A program made the position numbers and the translations under genes. From CAZOGW01 sp964579415 (lineage in GTDB: Bacteria; Actinomycetota; Acidimicrobiia; Spongiisociales; UBA5794), in NCBI GenBank assembly GCA_964579415.1, contig CAZOGW010000003.1, forward strand, positions 1 to 64,000: 64,000 nucleotides of DNA, written 5' to 3'. The notes below the pieces were generated by a model. The model searched no databases and had not been told where the DNA came from. It saw nothing but the letters and a program-made list of their open reading frames with translations. Numbering within the stretch: position 1 is the first letter of the stretch; each line of letters begins with the position of its first letter. This document shows positions 16,769 to 25,561 of this stretch, one piece after another.

Positions 16769-17437
16769 ATGCTCCCGGACACACCCGTCGAGGCACTCGG
16801 CGCTCAAGCGCACGGTGTTCGCGGTCTGGTCGTCGACGTCGTCCGTTCCCGGCACGACAAGGCGGCAGAAGCCCACCAGGTCTCGGGGTCGCGGTACGGG
16901 CTGGGCTTCGGCAGTCAGTGGCGTGACCTTCTGGACGATACGCACGATGCGCTGATCGAGCGCGGGTTTCGGTCGCACAGGCTGGTTCCCGGCGGTCACA
17001 AGGTCGGGGTTGTCAACGACTGTCTGGTCTACGTGTGGCGCGTCCCGGACAACGCGAACGCGGTACGGGACTTCGCCTCCAGCCCGACGCGCCAGAACGG
17101 CTTCGTCGCGCCGCCGCCGCCAGCGATGCTGTGGGAGGGCCTCCTGCCTGAGGAGGCTGCGTCTGCGGAGGTTGCGAGCATGATGGAGGCGGTCCGCGAC
17201 ACGATGCCTCTGGTCCTCGTCATGGTCTGGTCGACGCCGCGGCAGCTCCTGTCTATAGAGTGGGCCGTCGCCATCCTGGACGACTCAGGCAAGGTCGAGC
17301 TGCGAGGGCAAGAGTCGCTCTGGGAGCCGGAGCTCGTCGCCGACGACGTGTTCTCGGGCGTCGAGTCCTTCGACAGCGGCACGCCAGAAGGCCCAACGAT
17401 CGAGCCGCGCGAGCGGGACAGGCCTTCGGATGCGTGA
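16769..17437 (+). CDS. Unknown 222-residue protein, first gene of Xre-ImmA / helicase operon
   Basis: Not recognised. Mixed alpha/beta protein with HKVGVVNDCLVYVWRVP (77-93) and a hydrophobic strand LVLVMVWSTP (about 147-156). No signal peptide or membrane segment. ATG at 16769 is supported by GAGGAGG 8 nt upstream; another ATG at 16765 is out of frame. The end overlaps the start of the Xre/ImmA gene by 8 bp, so the two are co-translated and the product may be that protein's substrate or partner. The 277 bp between it and the divergent sacsin-like gene must hold the promoters of both. Confidence 0.65.
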   Translation: MLPDTPVEALGAQAHGVRGLVVDVVRSRHDKAAEAHQVSGSRYGLGFGSQWRDLLDDTHDALIERGFRSHRLVPGGHKVGVVNDCLVYVWRVPDNANAVRDFASSPTRQNGFVAPPPPAMLWEGLLPEEAASAEVASMMEAVRDTMPLVLVMVWSTPRQLLSIEWAVAILDDSGKVELRGQESLWEPELVADDVFSGVESFDSGTPEGPTIEPRERDRPSDA

Positions 17438-18554
17438 CGACAATCCCGGGCTGTTCGACCTGACCGGATCCGAGCAGGCGCACGGCCGGTTCGAGCCGGC
17501 GCGGCTCACCCAGGCCCGTGCCCGCCGCGGGTTGAGCAAAACGGACCTGGCCGCTGAGGTCGGAGTCTCGGCCTCGGCGGTGGGGCAGTACGAGGCAGGA
17601 GTGAACTCGCCTCGGCCCGACGTGGTGAACCGCTTGGCGCGCGCACTTACGGTGCGCGCGGAGTTCTTCAACGTCGGACGCCCGCTGGCGCGCGTCGACA
17701 CCGTCCACGCGCATTTCCGCAGCCTGCGTTCGGCACGCGTCAGCGACCGCCAGAAGGCTCTGGCAACAGCGACCTTGGTCTGGGAACTGACGTTCGCCCT
17801 CGAGCGCTACGTCAGGCTGCCAGATGTCGACCTGCCCGTCCTCCCCGCCGGCACGCCGCCGCCGGTGGCCGCAGCTGCACTCCGCGAGCACTGGGCCTTG
17901 CCGGACGGTCCGGTCAAGCACCTGGTCGCCACTGCGGAGGCTCACGGCGTAGTCGTCGCGGTGCGTCCTCTTCGCGAGATCGACGCCGTGGACGCCTTCT
18001 CGGTTGTTATCGTCGAGCGGCCGATCATCATCACGACGCCTCGCCGAAGCGAGAACGTGTTCCGGCACCGCTTCTCGATCGCGCACGAGATCGGGCATCT
18101 CCTCCTGCATCGCGACACAGAGGAGTACAGCGCCGTGATCGAGAAGGAGGCCGACGAGTTCGCTGCCGCCTTCCTGACGCCGGCGGCCCCCATGGACGCG
18201 GCGTTGCCACAGCGGCTCGACCTTTCGGCACTGGACCGGCTCGGCAGGACATGGGGCGTGTCGCCGCATTCGCTCGTGCGTCGAATGGTCGAGCGCGGTC
18301 GTACTACGGAGTCGTCGGCGCGACGGGCTTACCAGCGCCTGGCCGCCGCTGACGATCCGCTGTCTGACCCGACCAGCGCGTACCCGGGGGAGATGCCATC
18401 GCTGCTGAAGAAGGCCGCGGAGTTGGCAGGTGAGCATGGCGCGGGAGTGCCCGCTCTCGCCCAGGCGCTGAAGCTCAGCGCCGCGCAGGTGAGTGATCTG
18501 CTCGGCGACGCAGACCACCGCCCGATTCTGCACCTCGTCGGCAGCGAGGACTGA
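17430..18554 (+). CDS. Xre HTH plus ImmA/IrrE metallopeptidase
   Basis: A regulator-protease of 374 residues. Residues 22-76 form an Xre helix-turn-helix (TQARARRGLSKTDLAAEVGV, then VGQYEAG, PDVVNRLARAL). A zinc metallopeptidase domain of the ImmA/IrrE (COG2856) type follows, with HEIGH at 219-223 and a downstream glutamate in VIEKEADEFAAAFLTP. Proteins of this type cleave a repressor or a partner after DNA damage or another signal, so this gene may switch the operon. It overlaps the previous gene by 8 bp and is 5 bp from the RecD-like helicase. The last 70 residues are helical and may contact the helicase. Confidence 0.9.
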   Translation: MRDDNPGLFDLTGSEQAHGRFEPARLTQARARRGLSKTDLAAEVGVSASAVGQYEAGVNSPRPDVVNRLARALTVRAEFFNVGRPLARVDTVHAHFRSLRSARVSDRQKALATATLVWELTFALERYVRLPDVDLPVLPAGTPPPVAAAALREHWALPDGPVKHLVATAEAHGVVVAVRPLREIDAVDAFSVVIVERPIIITTPRRSENVFRHRFSIAHEIGHLLLHRDTEEYSAVIEKEADEFAAAFLTPAAPMDAALPQRLDLSALDRLGRTWGVSPHSLVRRMVERGRTTESSARRAYQRLAAADDPLSDPTSAYPGEMPSLLKKAAELAGEHGAGVPALAQALKLSAAQVSDLLGDADHRPILHLVGSED

Positions 18555-18559
18555 CCGCT

Positions 18560-21301
18560 GTGGCGTCGGTGCAGAAGCAGGTGCAGAGCGCCGACGGCGT
18601 GATCTGCCAGAGCATCGCCAGTCTGGATGGCCACCGTGGCTTCGTCTCCCAGACCGTCCTCGCGCAGCTCCGAAACCTGGTCGAGGGCCTCATCGTCTGG
18701 GCGTGCCTCGAAGATCCGGCAGCCGAGTTCCACTACGACCAGGTGGGGTCGGCGCTGGTCGAGGTCAAGGCGAAGGCGAAGTTCCGCCTGCTCGGCAGGT
18801 TCCACAACCTGCTCCAGGCCAGCACCTCGCACTACACGCTGGACGGGGATCCGTCCGAGCGCCTGATGCTCAAGTACTACGAGTACCTGCTACGCACGCG
18901 CGATCTCGCGCTGAAGCAGTTCGGCATCGCGATCCTTCGCAACCTTGAGCTGTTCCCAGTGGATCTCGACCCGTCCCTGCGCGAGTACCACGAGAAGATC
19001 GCGGAGCGCATCGAGGCAGTCCGGGGGACGCCGACGGAGCCTCGCCGCGAGCGCTACTACGTCCACAGCTCGCGACCGCTCTTCGTCGGTGGCCGGATCT
19101 ACTACGAAGTCACGCTTTCGCTCGCCCACGACTGGAGGAGCAAGTTCGACCGCACGATCGCGTTCACCGACGTCGATATGTCCGACAAGTACGCGGCGTA
19201 CCTGTACCTGTCAAGCGAATCGATCACCGTGCTCGGCCAGACCATGCCAATCCTGATCATCCGTGCCTGGGAGGTCTCGATCCGCCCGTGCGAGCTCAAG
19301 AACTTCGCCCGCATCTTCGGCCAGGAGTCGCGAATCCAGTCGAGCCACACCGAATACCGCAACCTGATGCGGTATTTGACGACGACCCGCTCCAGCCTCC
19401 TTGATCTCGTCGATATGGCCGACGCGAGCTACAACCAGATCCGCGCGTGGGCTCTCCGTGACTCGCGCGGATCGGCGGCGTTCTTCCCCGCGCTCGACCA
19501 GGCCCGGGAGATCATCCGCGCGAACCGCCCAGGCTCGCGCGTGCTGCGGTACCTGATGCTTCAGATGCGCAACCAGGTCATCAAGGCTCAATCCGACGCG
19601 ACACCCTGCAGCTGGCTGTCAAATCTGCGGCTGTCATGGAGCTGTCGGCCGTTCGACACTATGCCCTTCTGCACCTCACCGCGTGGACACAACCCACGCT
19701 TCGCTGACCTCGCGGACAGCCTGGATGCAACCGGCCGTGAGCACGAACTGCTGGCACGCCGAGTGAGGACCAACGTCGAGCAGCACGGCGCGATCTACAC
19801 CCCGGCCGGGGAGCTTGAAGATCTCGGCGACGTGGACCAGCTGATCGCCAAGCACAACCGCCTCCTGCCGCCGACCGACCGGCACGCCCCTCGGAAGCTC
19901 AAGCACGAGAACGGGCACGTGTTCATCGTCGGCTACGAAGACGACACTGTCGCGATCATCGAGAAGCTGCAGGAGGCCGCCGGCGAGGGCCTCGACCGGC
20001 ATGCCGACGACGTGCAGGACTGGTTGGACGCGAACCCGGGCATGATCGACGACCCCTCGAAGGCCGAGGCTCTGAAGGCCCTCTTCGAGCAGTCGAACGT
20101 CGCCCTCGTCGTCGGAGCAGCCGGCACGGGCAAGTCGACCATGGTGAACCACATCGCCAACTACTTCTCTCCCAAGAGCAAGCTCTTCCTCGCACACACG
20201 AACCCGGCCGTCGACAACCTGAAGCGACGCGTCGACGCGCCCAATACCGACTTCAGCACGATCACCAGTCATGTCAAGAAGAGTGAGGACTTCGGCTCCA
20301 CCTACGACGTGCTGGTCATCGATGAGTGCAGCACCGTCGACAACGCGAGCCTGCTGAAGGTGCTCAACTGCACCACGTTCGATCTGCTCGTGCTCGTCGG
20401 CGATGTCTACCAGATCGAGTCGATCCAGTTCGGCAATTGGTTCAGCCTCGCCCGCTCGTACATCCCGGAAGGCTCAACGTTCGAGCTCACAAAGCCGTTC
20501 CGAACTGACAATGCTGAGCTGCTCACGCTGTGGCACAGAGTGCGCAACCTAGATGATCGAATCGAGGAATCGCTGTCGAAGAACGGCTACTCGATGGTGC
20601 TGGGCGAGGATTTGTTCACGCGCCGGAGCGACGACGAGATCGTTCTCTGTCTGAACTACGACGGCCTTTACGGCATCAACAACGTCAACCGCTTCCTGCA
20701 GGCGGGCAACCCAAGCCCAGCCGTCGCCTGGGGGGAGTCGCTCTACAAGGTCGGCGATCCCGTGCTATTCAACGAGACTGACCGATTCCGGCCCGTCATC
20801 TTCAACAACATGAAGGGCACGATCGCCGCCATCGATCGCGCGCCCGGACGGATCACGTTCGACGTCGACCTCGAACGAGAGGTCACCCCAGGCGAAGTGG
20901 CCTGGACAGAACTGCGCTGGATGGCGGGGTCGACAGTCCAGTTCGATGTCTACGAGCGCGCGAACAGCGACGAGGACGATGACACGCTCAACACCCTCAT
21001 CCCGTTCCAGACCGCGTACGCGGTGTCGATCCACAAAGCCCAAGGCCTCGAGTACGACTCGGTCAAGGTCGTCATCACCGATGCCAACCAGGAGCGGATC
21101 TCTCACAACATCTTCTACACGGCGATAACCCGAGCACGCCGGCGGCTCGGGATTTTCTGGACCCCGGAGACGCAGCAGAGGATCCTCAGCCGGCTCGCCG
21201 TACGAGAGAACACGAAGGACGAGAGCCTGCTGAGGGCCCGGCGCGGTGTGACTCCACTCGCTGGTCGGCAAAGGCGGCAGAAGGGGCGGCCGTCGGTGTA
21301 G
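18560..21301 (+). CDS. RecD-like SF1 helicase with large N-terminal extension
   Basis: 913 residues from GTG at 18560. About 500 N-terminal residues are unrecognised and rich in helices. The helicase follows: Walker A GAAGTGKST (near 520), Walker B VLVIDECSTVD (near 584), GDVYQIESIQFG, and the C-terminal SF1 motifs AYAVSIHKAQGLEYDSV and FYTAITRARRRL, closest to RecD/TraA/Pif1-type helicases. Third gene of a tightly packed operon with an unknown protein and an Xre-ImmA protease. The extension might bind the 222-residue protein or hold an effector. A defence role is inferred from location. Confidence 0.8.
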   Translation: MASVQKQVQSADGVICQSIASLDGHRGFVSQTVLAQLRNLVEGLIVWACLEDPAAEFHYDQVGSALVEVKAKAKFRLLGRFHNLLQASTSHYTLDGDPSERLMLKYYEYLLRTRDLALKQFGIAILRNLELFPVDLDPSLREYHEKIAERIEAVRGTPTEPRRERYYVHSSRPLFVGGRIYYEVTLSLAHDWRSKFDRTIAFTDVDMSDKYAAYLYLSSESITVLGQTMPILIIRAWEVSIRPCELKNFARIFGQESRIQSSHTEYRNLMRYLTTTRSSLLDLVDMADASYNQIRAWALRDSRGSAAFFPALDQAREIIRANRPGSRVLRYLMLQMRNQVIKAQSDATPCSWLSNLRLSWSCRPFDTMPFCTSPRGHNPRFADLADSLDATGREHELLARRVRTNVEQHGAIYTPAGELEDLGDVDQLIAKHNRLLPPTDRHAPRKLKHENGHVFIVGYEDDTVAIIEKLQEAAGEGLDRHADDVQDWLDANPGMIDDPSKAEALKALFEQSNVALVVGAAGTGKSTMVNHIANYFSPKSKLFLAHTNPAVDNLKRRVDAPNTDFSTITSHVKKSEDFGSTYDVLVIDECSTVDNASLLKVLNCTTFDLLVLVGDVYQIESIQFGNWFSLARSYIPEGSTFELTKPFRTDNAELLTLWHRVRNLDDRIEESLSKNGYSMVLGEDLFTRRSDDEIVLCLNYDGLYGINNVNRFLQAGNPSPAVAWGESLYKVGDPVLFNETDRFRPVIFNNMKGTIAAIDRAPGRITFDVDLEREVTPGEVAWTELRWMAGSTVQFDVYERANSDEDDDTLNTLIPFQTAYAVSIHKAQGLEYDSVKVVITDANQERISHNIFYTAITRARRRLGIFWTPETQQRILSRLAVRENTKDESLLRARRGVTPLAGRQRRQKGRPSV

Positions 21302-21522
21302 ACGTCAGGGCAGGCTCCGGCCCCGAGTAACCTTCGCGATGGGTGTGCGATCGACCACCCGTTCCCGCTGATCAATGTCGTGATCGACCTGGCCCGGACC
21401 GATGCAATGCCCAGGCTGGGACCGTGGACGACCTGCGCGATGGCCCGACCCGCTGATGCGCGCCCGCCGGTGGGCGCCCTGCCCTGTTCAGGCACCCACT
21501 GGGCCGGCATGGGCAGAGCCAC

Positions 21523-21535
21523 TGGTCACAGATTG
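21523..21535 (+). repeat. Distant copy of the arm-type repeat
   Basis: tggtcacagattg, identical over 13 bases to 22236-22248, about 600 bp upstream of the att core. Confidence 0.5.
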
Positions 21536-22019
21536 CCTTGGAGTGGGTGCGGGCCGGCCGGCCGTCGATCGCAGGTGCTGTGCGATCCGTGGGTGCTGTA
21601 GCGGACAGAGAGATCCGTAGCGGCGGCGTAGCGGGTCTGGTGGCCGGTGGCCGCTACACCCTTGGGGTCCACGGCTCAAGGGCCGCAACCGGTTCGCCGG
21701 GACAGATCGAGCACGACCGGGGCCGCGGGGGCGGTGCCCAGCGCCGCCATTCTGCCCGTCCTGCAACGGCTCCGAGCGGCCAGCGCGGACGTGTAGCGCG
21801 TGTAGCGCCTGGTGGGGGGCAAGGGCGAGGACCCGGGGATACGGGAGCACCCAGGGGCAGTTGGGGCGATCACCCAGTACGCGCCTCGACTGCTGGCCCG
21901 GGTCGCCACCGTGTAGCGCGACAGCTTCACCCGATTCCTGCCCGTGAGCGTCCTTGCCGGGCCCACCAGTGGCACCCGCGGCGAGGATCGGCCCCCGGCG
22001 GGCCTTCGCGGTGGCCCAC

Positions 22020-22043
22020 TGGTCACACTTTGGTCACAAACGC
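22020..22043 (+). repeat. Arm-type direct repeat pair, left of att core
   Basis: Two tggtcaca copies (22020 and 22031) 11 bp apart; the second is part of ttggtcacaaacgc, repeated exactly at 22246-22259. Spacing and number fit integrase arm-binding sites. Confidence 0.65.
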
Positions 22044-22132
22044 CTACGCAATAGGTGCCACAGAGGGCACCCAATGGAATTTCGTGAGCACGGAACGCAC
22101 CGTATGGACGCGGTAACACCGATCTCACTTCT

Positions 22133-22176
22133 CTTGTAAACAGGTGGTTCCCGGTTCGAGTCCGGGCGTCGGCTCC
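22133..22176 (+). other. att core: 3' half of a tRNA-Thr (anticodon TGT)
   Basis: The sequence reads as anticodon loop cttgtaa (22133-22139, TGT at 22135-22137), 3' anticodon stem, variable loop, T arm cccgg-ttcgagt-ccggg (22150-22166), acceptor 3' strand cgtcggc (22167-22173), discriminator t, then ccg. No matching 5' acceptor strand (gccgacg) or D arm lies upstream, so it is not a complete tRNA gene. Integrases often recombine within the anticodon loop and leave such a 3' duplicate at the far end of the inserted element. Confidence 0.65.
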
Positions 22177-22235
22177 GTATCGTCGCAGGTCAGAGGCATG
22201 TTGCGGCTCGTGAGTGGCCACCGTCTGGGGGTCCT

Positions 22236-22259
22236 TGGTCACAGATTGGTCACAAACGC
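22236..22259 (+). repeat. Arm-type direct repeat pair, right of att core
   Basis: Two tggtcaca copies (22236 and 22247), again 11 bp apart and in the same orientation as the left pair. The pair ends in ttggtcacaaacgc (22246-22259). Confidence 0.65.
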
Positions 22260-22471
22260 TCTGGGATGGAGCGCCCTCGATGGACCGTTTGAGGTCCTGG
22301 GGACAGGCGAAGGTCGGTGCGCGAAGAACGACGCGCACACCTGGTCGGGTCTACTTGACCCCGTTCATGATGGGGCGGCACACATCTGCTCCTGGGCCGT
22401 CTTGTCGGACCCCGCGGCTAGGCTCGTAGGACCATCCGTGCGTCGCCACAGCTAGGACGGGAGTCAAGTCA

Positions 22472-23581
22472 ATGGGGGTCCTCTGGCCTCTCGAGCCTCA
22501 CACGGAGGCCAAGCACCGTCTCTACAAGAGATACCTGGACGCGTGGTTCCCCATCTTCCTGCAGCAGGGGTGGGTCGATCGGGTGACCTACGTCGATGCG
22601 TTCGCCGGGCCTGGTGAGTATGAGGGCGGCGAGGAGGGCTCGCCGTTGTTCGCGATCGACCGCCTGCTCCACCATGAGGCTCGTCAGCGCATGAACCTCA
22701 CTCGCAATCGCGTCACGATGCTCTTCATCGAGGGTGACCAGGCCCGGCACAAGCACCTGACCGACCTGCTTCTGGCGCGGTTCGGCCCCCTTGATCGGCT
22801 ACCTGTCACGGTGATCGTGATGCAGGGCCGCGCCGAGCTGGACACGCTGCCACTCCTGACCCAAACCGGGGCGTGGGGCTCCCCAATCCTCGCCATCTTC
22901 GACAGCTGGGGGAACGTAGGCGTCCCCTGGGAGCACTTGCAGGCGATCGCTGCTAACCCATCCAGCGAGGCCATCGTGACGTTCGGCGCGAACTGGTTCA
23001 GCCGCCGCGAGCGTGAAGAGCCACGGAAGTTGGATGTCGTGTTCGGCGGCTCCCAGCACTGGACCGCCAGCGACAAGGCGCTGCAGCCAAGCGACCGCTG
23101 GCGGTTCTGGCTCGAGACATACCGCGCCGCCATGCTCCGAGCTGGGTTCGACTACTGCCTGCCTTTTCAGGTTGTCCCCCACACGGGCCAGCCCTTGGAT
23201 CTGGTCTTTGGGACCGGGCACCATCGGGCTGTCGAGGCCTTCAAGGATGCGATGTGGAATGTCGATCGCTCGGACGGAATGCGGTTCAGCGATCCCCGAA
23301 CCACGATCGCCAAGGAGGCCGCCATGGCAGCCGTACAGCCCACCCTCTTTGAAGATCCCGACTCCCCCGACGCCGAACTGCTCGGCTTCGTGGCAGACAG
23401 CCTCCAGGATGGGCCGAAGTCACTGGAGAACGTCCGGGACTTCCTGTTGCGCGAGACCGCGCGTTGGCTCCCGAAGCATGCAAAGGAAGCAGTGCAGTAC
23501 CTGATCGACGAGGGCCGCGTTGTGCGGGATCCTGCCACCGGTCGACTCACAAGGACAAGCGTTCTGCGCTTGGTGGGCTAG
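22472..23581 (+). CDS. tcmP: Three-Cys-motif partner protein TcmP
   Basis: 369 residues of the TcmP family, which is defined by pairing with three-Cys-motif (Gp37/Gp68, DUF5131) proteins. Seen: HTEAKHRLYKRYLDAWFPIF at the N terminus, YVDAFAGPGEY (a Rossmann/methyltransferase-like glycine motif), VTMLFIEGD, and AIFDSWGNVGVPWEHL. The C terminus is a winged-helix-like segment (AKEAVQYLIDEGRV). The reaction is unknown; a SAM-dependent or nucleotide-binding role is suggested by the fold-like N terminus. It ends tail-to-tail with the DUF5131 gene, sharing a CTAG that supplies both stop codons. ATG at 22472 follows a gggag site. Confidence 0.88.
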   Translation: MGVLWPLEPHTEAKHRLYKRYLDAWFPIFLQQGWVDRVTYVDAFAGPGEYEGGEEGSPLFAIDRLLHHEARQRMNLTRNRVTMLFIEGDQARHKHLTDLLLARFGPLDRLPVTVIVMQGRAELDTLPLLTQTGAWGSPILAIFDSWGNVGVPWEHLQAIAANPSSEAIVTFGANWFSRREREEPRKLDVVFGGSQHWTASDKALQPSDRWRFWLETYRAAMLRAGFDYCLPFQVVPHTGQPLDLVFGTGHHRAVEAFKDAMWNVDRSDGMRFSDPRTTIAKEAAMAAVQPTLFEDPDSPDAELLGFVADSLQDGPKSLENVRDFLLRETARWLPKHAKEAVQYLIDEGRVVRDPATGRLTRTSVLRLVG

Positions 23582-24321
23582 CTGGCAAGTTCGGGCATCT
23601 CGTCCCACGTGCGGCCGTCGAGTTCACGGCCTCCACTCTTGGATCGAATCCCGCCCCACTGCTTGAAGAAGAAGGGAGTGCGCGCCGCGACGCACTGATC
23701 GCGGATGTCCCGGATCCATTCAGGTTCGACGGGCCGGGCGCTGAACCCGCTCTCGCCACCAGCGATGACCCAGTCGACGCCATCGAGGGGGAGTTCCGGG
23801 AGCTCGTTCAGCAGCGGCTCACACGAAAGGAAACGCACCGCTGCTGGTACCTTCGCCAGATCGTGGATCCGGTCGTAGTGGTCGGGCGACTCGACGCTCA
23901 CACCCATCCACACGTTGCTGGGCCACTCGAGCTTGTCAGCGATCCTGGTCAGCCGGTGGGCCCGCTTCGTTAGGACTTGGTAAGTGTGGTGGGGAGTGTC
24001 GGCCATGACCGCGAACACCTGCTGGATGAAGTCCATCCCGACCCGAGCATGGAACAGGTCGCTCATCGAGTTCACGAAGACCACCCGTGGTCGTTTCCAC
24101 GAGTACGGGATGAGGAGCGCATCGGGGTGAGCGGTCACGCCGAAGCCGGGTCCACTGGTACGCGCGTCGCCGTCGTTCTGGTACTTGGGATTACCCATTG
24201 CCTTAAGTCGCTTCGCGAGCGTGAGCGCGTAGCAGTTGTCACATCCTGCGGAGACACGGTCACACCCGGTCGTTGGGTTCCAGGTGGCCTCCGTCCACTC
24301 AATCGCACTCTTGTCGCCCAT
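23578..24321 (-). CDS. DUF5131 (phage Gp37/Gp68-like) three-Cys-motif protein
   Basis: 247 residues of the DUF5131 family, thought to be radical-SAM-like. The defining cysteines are C20, C27 and C30 in TTGCDRVSAGCDNCYA, spaced CX6CX2C as possible ligands of a 4Fe-4S cluster. Further family segments: VFVNSMSDLFH, YQVLTKRAHRL, NVWMGVSVES, RFLSCEPLL, WVIAGGESG and PFFFKQWGG. Its partner TcmP lies convergent and overlaps it by 4 bp. The biochemical activity is not known; the pair is frequent on phages and mobile elements. The 5' side (24322-24654) is free of other genes and should contain its promoter. Confidence 0.9.
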   Translation of the reverse strand: MGDKSAIEWTEATWNPTTGCDRVSAGCDNCYALTLAKRLKAMGNPKYQNDGDARTSGPGFGVTAHPDALLIPYSWKRPRVVFVNSMSDLFHARVGMDFIQQVFAVMADTPHHTYQVLTKRAHRLTRIADKLEWPSNVWMGVSVESPDHYDRIHDLAKVPAAVRFLSCEPLLNELPELPLDGVDWVIAGGESGFSARPVEPEWIRDIRDQCVAARTPFFFKQWGGIRSKSGGRELDGRTWDEMPELAS

Positions 24322-24654
24322 GACCTCACCGTAGTTGGTCGAACATGCGTTCGATAGTGAGCGCCACTCTGTACCTCACTGGTCTTCTTGGCTTCCGCGC
24401 AGAGATTCGTGCGATGACAGCGCGCGGTGGGGTGGATCTTCTCTCGGACAAGCCAACACGCGTTGGGCCTGGGGCGCGAGCCGCTCATGTACCCCGCGGC
24501 TTGACCTCCCAAGCTGCAGCTGGGCAGTGCGTGCACCAACTCGCGACCACCACCCCGCGGAGTGAGTCTTGAGCTGGCGGCCATCGGTGGCCCTGTCCGG
24601 GGCCCTGGCAGGGGCGGCGGCGTTTCATCTGGCCCACTTCTGGTGATGAGGCGG
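24322..24654. other. Non-coding gap between DUF5131 gene and integrase remnant
   Basis: No supported gene. The antisense continuation of the integrase frame runs through here only because of a frameshift at the integrase 3' end. The promoter of the DUF5131 gene is expected close to 24322. Confidence 0.5.
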
Positions 24655-25352
24655 TCACAGCACCTCGGCGACTTGTCCAAGTCTCCGGGCATGAGGTGGC
24701 TGTAGGTACGGCGCATCGTCTGTTCGTCGTGGCCGTGGTAGGCGGCGATGACCTGGTCGGAGATGCCCTTGGAGCGCATCAGGGACACGGAGCTGTGACG
24801 GGCCTCGTGGAGGGTCAGCTCCCGCACCTTGGCCTTGCGGCACAGCCTCTTCCAGTGCTCGGAGTAGAGCCGCGGTCTCATCGGCTCCCCGATTTCGGTG
24901 ATGGCCAGGTAGCCGTCGGCCACGTGCGCCTCGCCGAGGTGCTCGGCGTGCTTCGCGCGCATCTCCTTGAGCGCCTCCACGTAGCTGGTGGGGATCGAGA
25001 GTTGGCGCGCGCTGTTGTGGCTCTTGGGGTCGCCCTCGGTGACGTTCTTGGTGTCGACGAGGACGCGGCCGCGGGAGATGGTGACGATCCCATGTTCGAG
25101 GTCCACGTCGCTCCAGCGCAGCCCGAGGACCTCGGACCGGCGGAGCCCGGCCAGGCTCAGCAGCCAGCAGGCGGACAGCCATTCGTCGGCTGCGGCGGAC
25201 TTGAGTGCGGCGCGCTCCTTGTCGGTGTGCGCAGTCCGCCCGGTGGGGGCCTCGCCGCGGGGTTTGATCTTGCGCCCGGGGTTGCTGGCCAGGATTGCCC
25301 GATCGAGCTCGGCCAGTTTGCCCCTTCGGAGATGGTCCGGAATTCGCTCCAC
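24655..25352 (-). pseudogene. Tyrosine integrase remnant: catalytic domain with 3' frameshift
   Basis: Only the catalytic domain of an integrase is present: LLSLAGLRRSEVLGLRWSDV (first Arg), LTLHEARHSSVSLM (HxxR), YHGHDEQ, and MRRTYSHLMPGD with the nucleophilic Tyr. The frame opens at GTG 25352, and an in-frame stop lies upstream at 25401, so the arm- and core-binding domains are missing. Just after the catalytic Tyr a one-base shift (near 24675) takes the reading out of frame; restoring it gives HLMPGDLDKVAEVL and a stop at 24655, a natural integrase end. It has the same orientation as the integrase at the left window edge, with its 3' end facing the att site at 22.1 kb. Confidence 0.8.
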
Positions 25353-25561
25353 TGGTTCCGCGACTTGATGCTTTCGCCGGGGCCGGCTCCGCGTGGAGCA
25401 TCAGGCTCAGGCGCCCGCTGCTGGCACTTGCCGACCGAGACGGGCGCATCCTCGACGGGGTGCTGGCTCCGACGACGTCGGCGGCTGCGGATGTCCTGGA
25501 CGGGTACACCAGCTGGTGGCGCCGCGGATAGTGACCGCGACATCAGTAGCCAGGTCGACCG

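Larger units (their letters stand above)
21302..22471. other. Gene-free attachment region
   Basis: 1.17 kb with no convincing gene. It holds a tRNA-Thr 3' half (22133-22176), two matched pairs of direct repeats placed about 90 bp before and 60 bp after it, a further repeat copy at 21523, and short cgtgtagcg repeats near 21790-21815 and 21910. An antisense frame through the tRNA piece encodes an ARTRTGNHLFTRE string, a known artefact of translating tRNA sequence. Confidence 0.7.

Noticed and set aside
17253..18533. 426-codon minus-strand frame over the Xre/ImmA gene.
   Set aside because: The plus strand encodes a clear HTH and HEIGH protease.
22097..22176. A complete tRNA-Thr gene.
   Set aside because: No 5' acceptor strand and no D arm pair with the 3' half; the anticodon stem has a mismatch. 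Only the 3' half is tRNA-derived.
21676..22338. 220-codon minus-strand frame containing ARTRTGNHLFTRE.
   Set aside because: That string is a known artefact from translating a tRNA T arm and anticodon region; it supports the tRNA remnant, not a protein.
25379..25531. Plus-strand fragment LRRPLLALADRDGRILDGVL ... SWWRRG that looks protein-like.
   Set aside because: It has no start and only about 45 codons; it could be the 3' end of a lost gene but cannot be supported.
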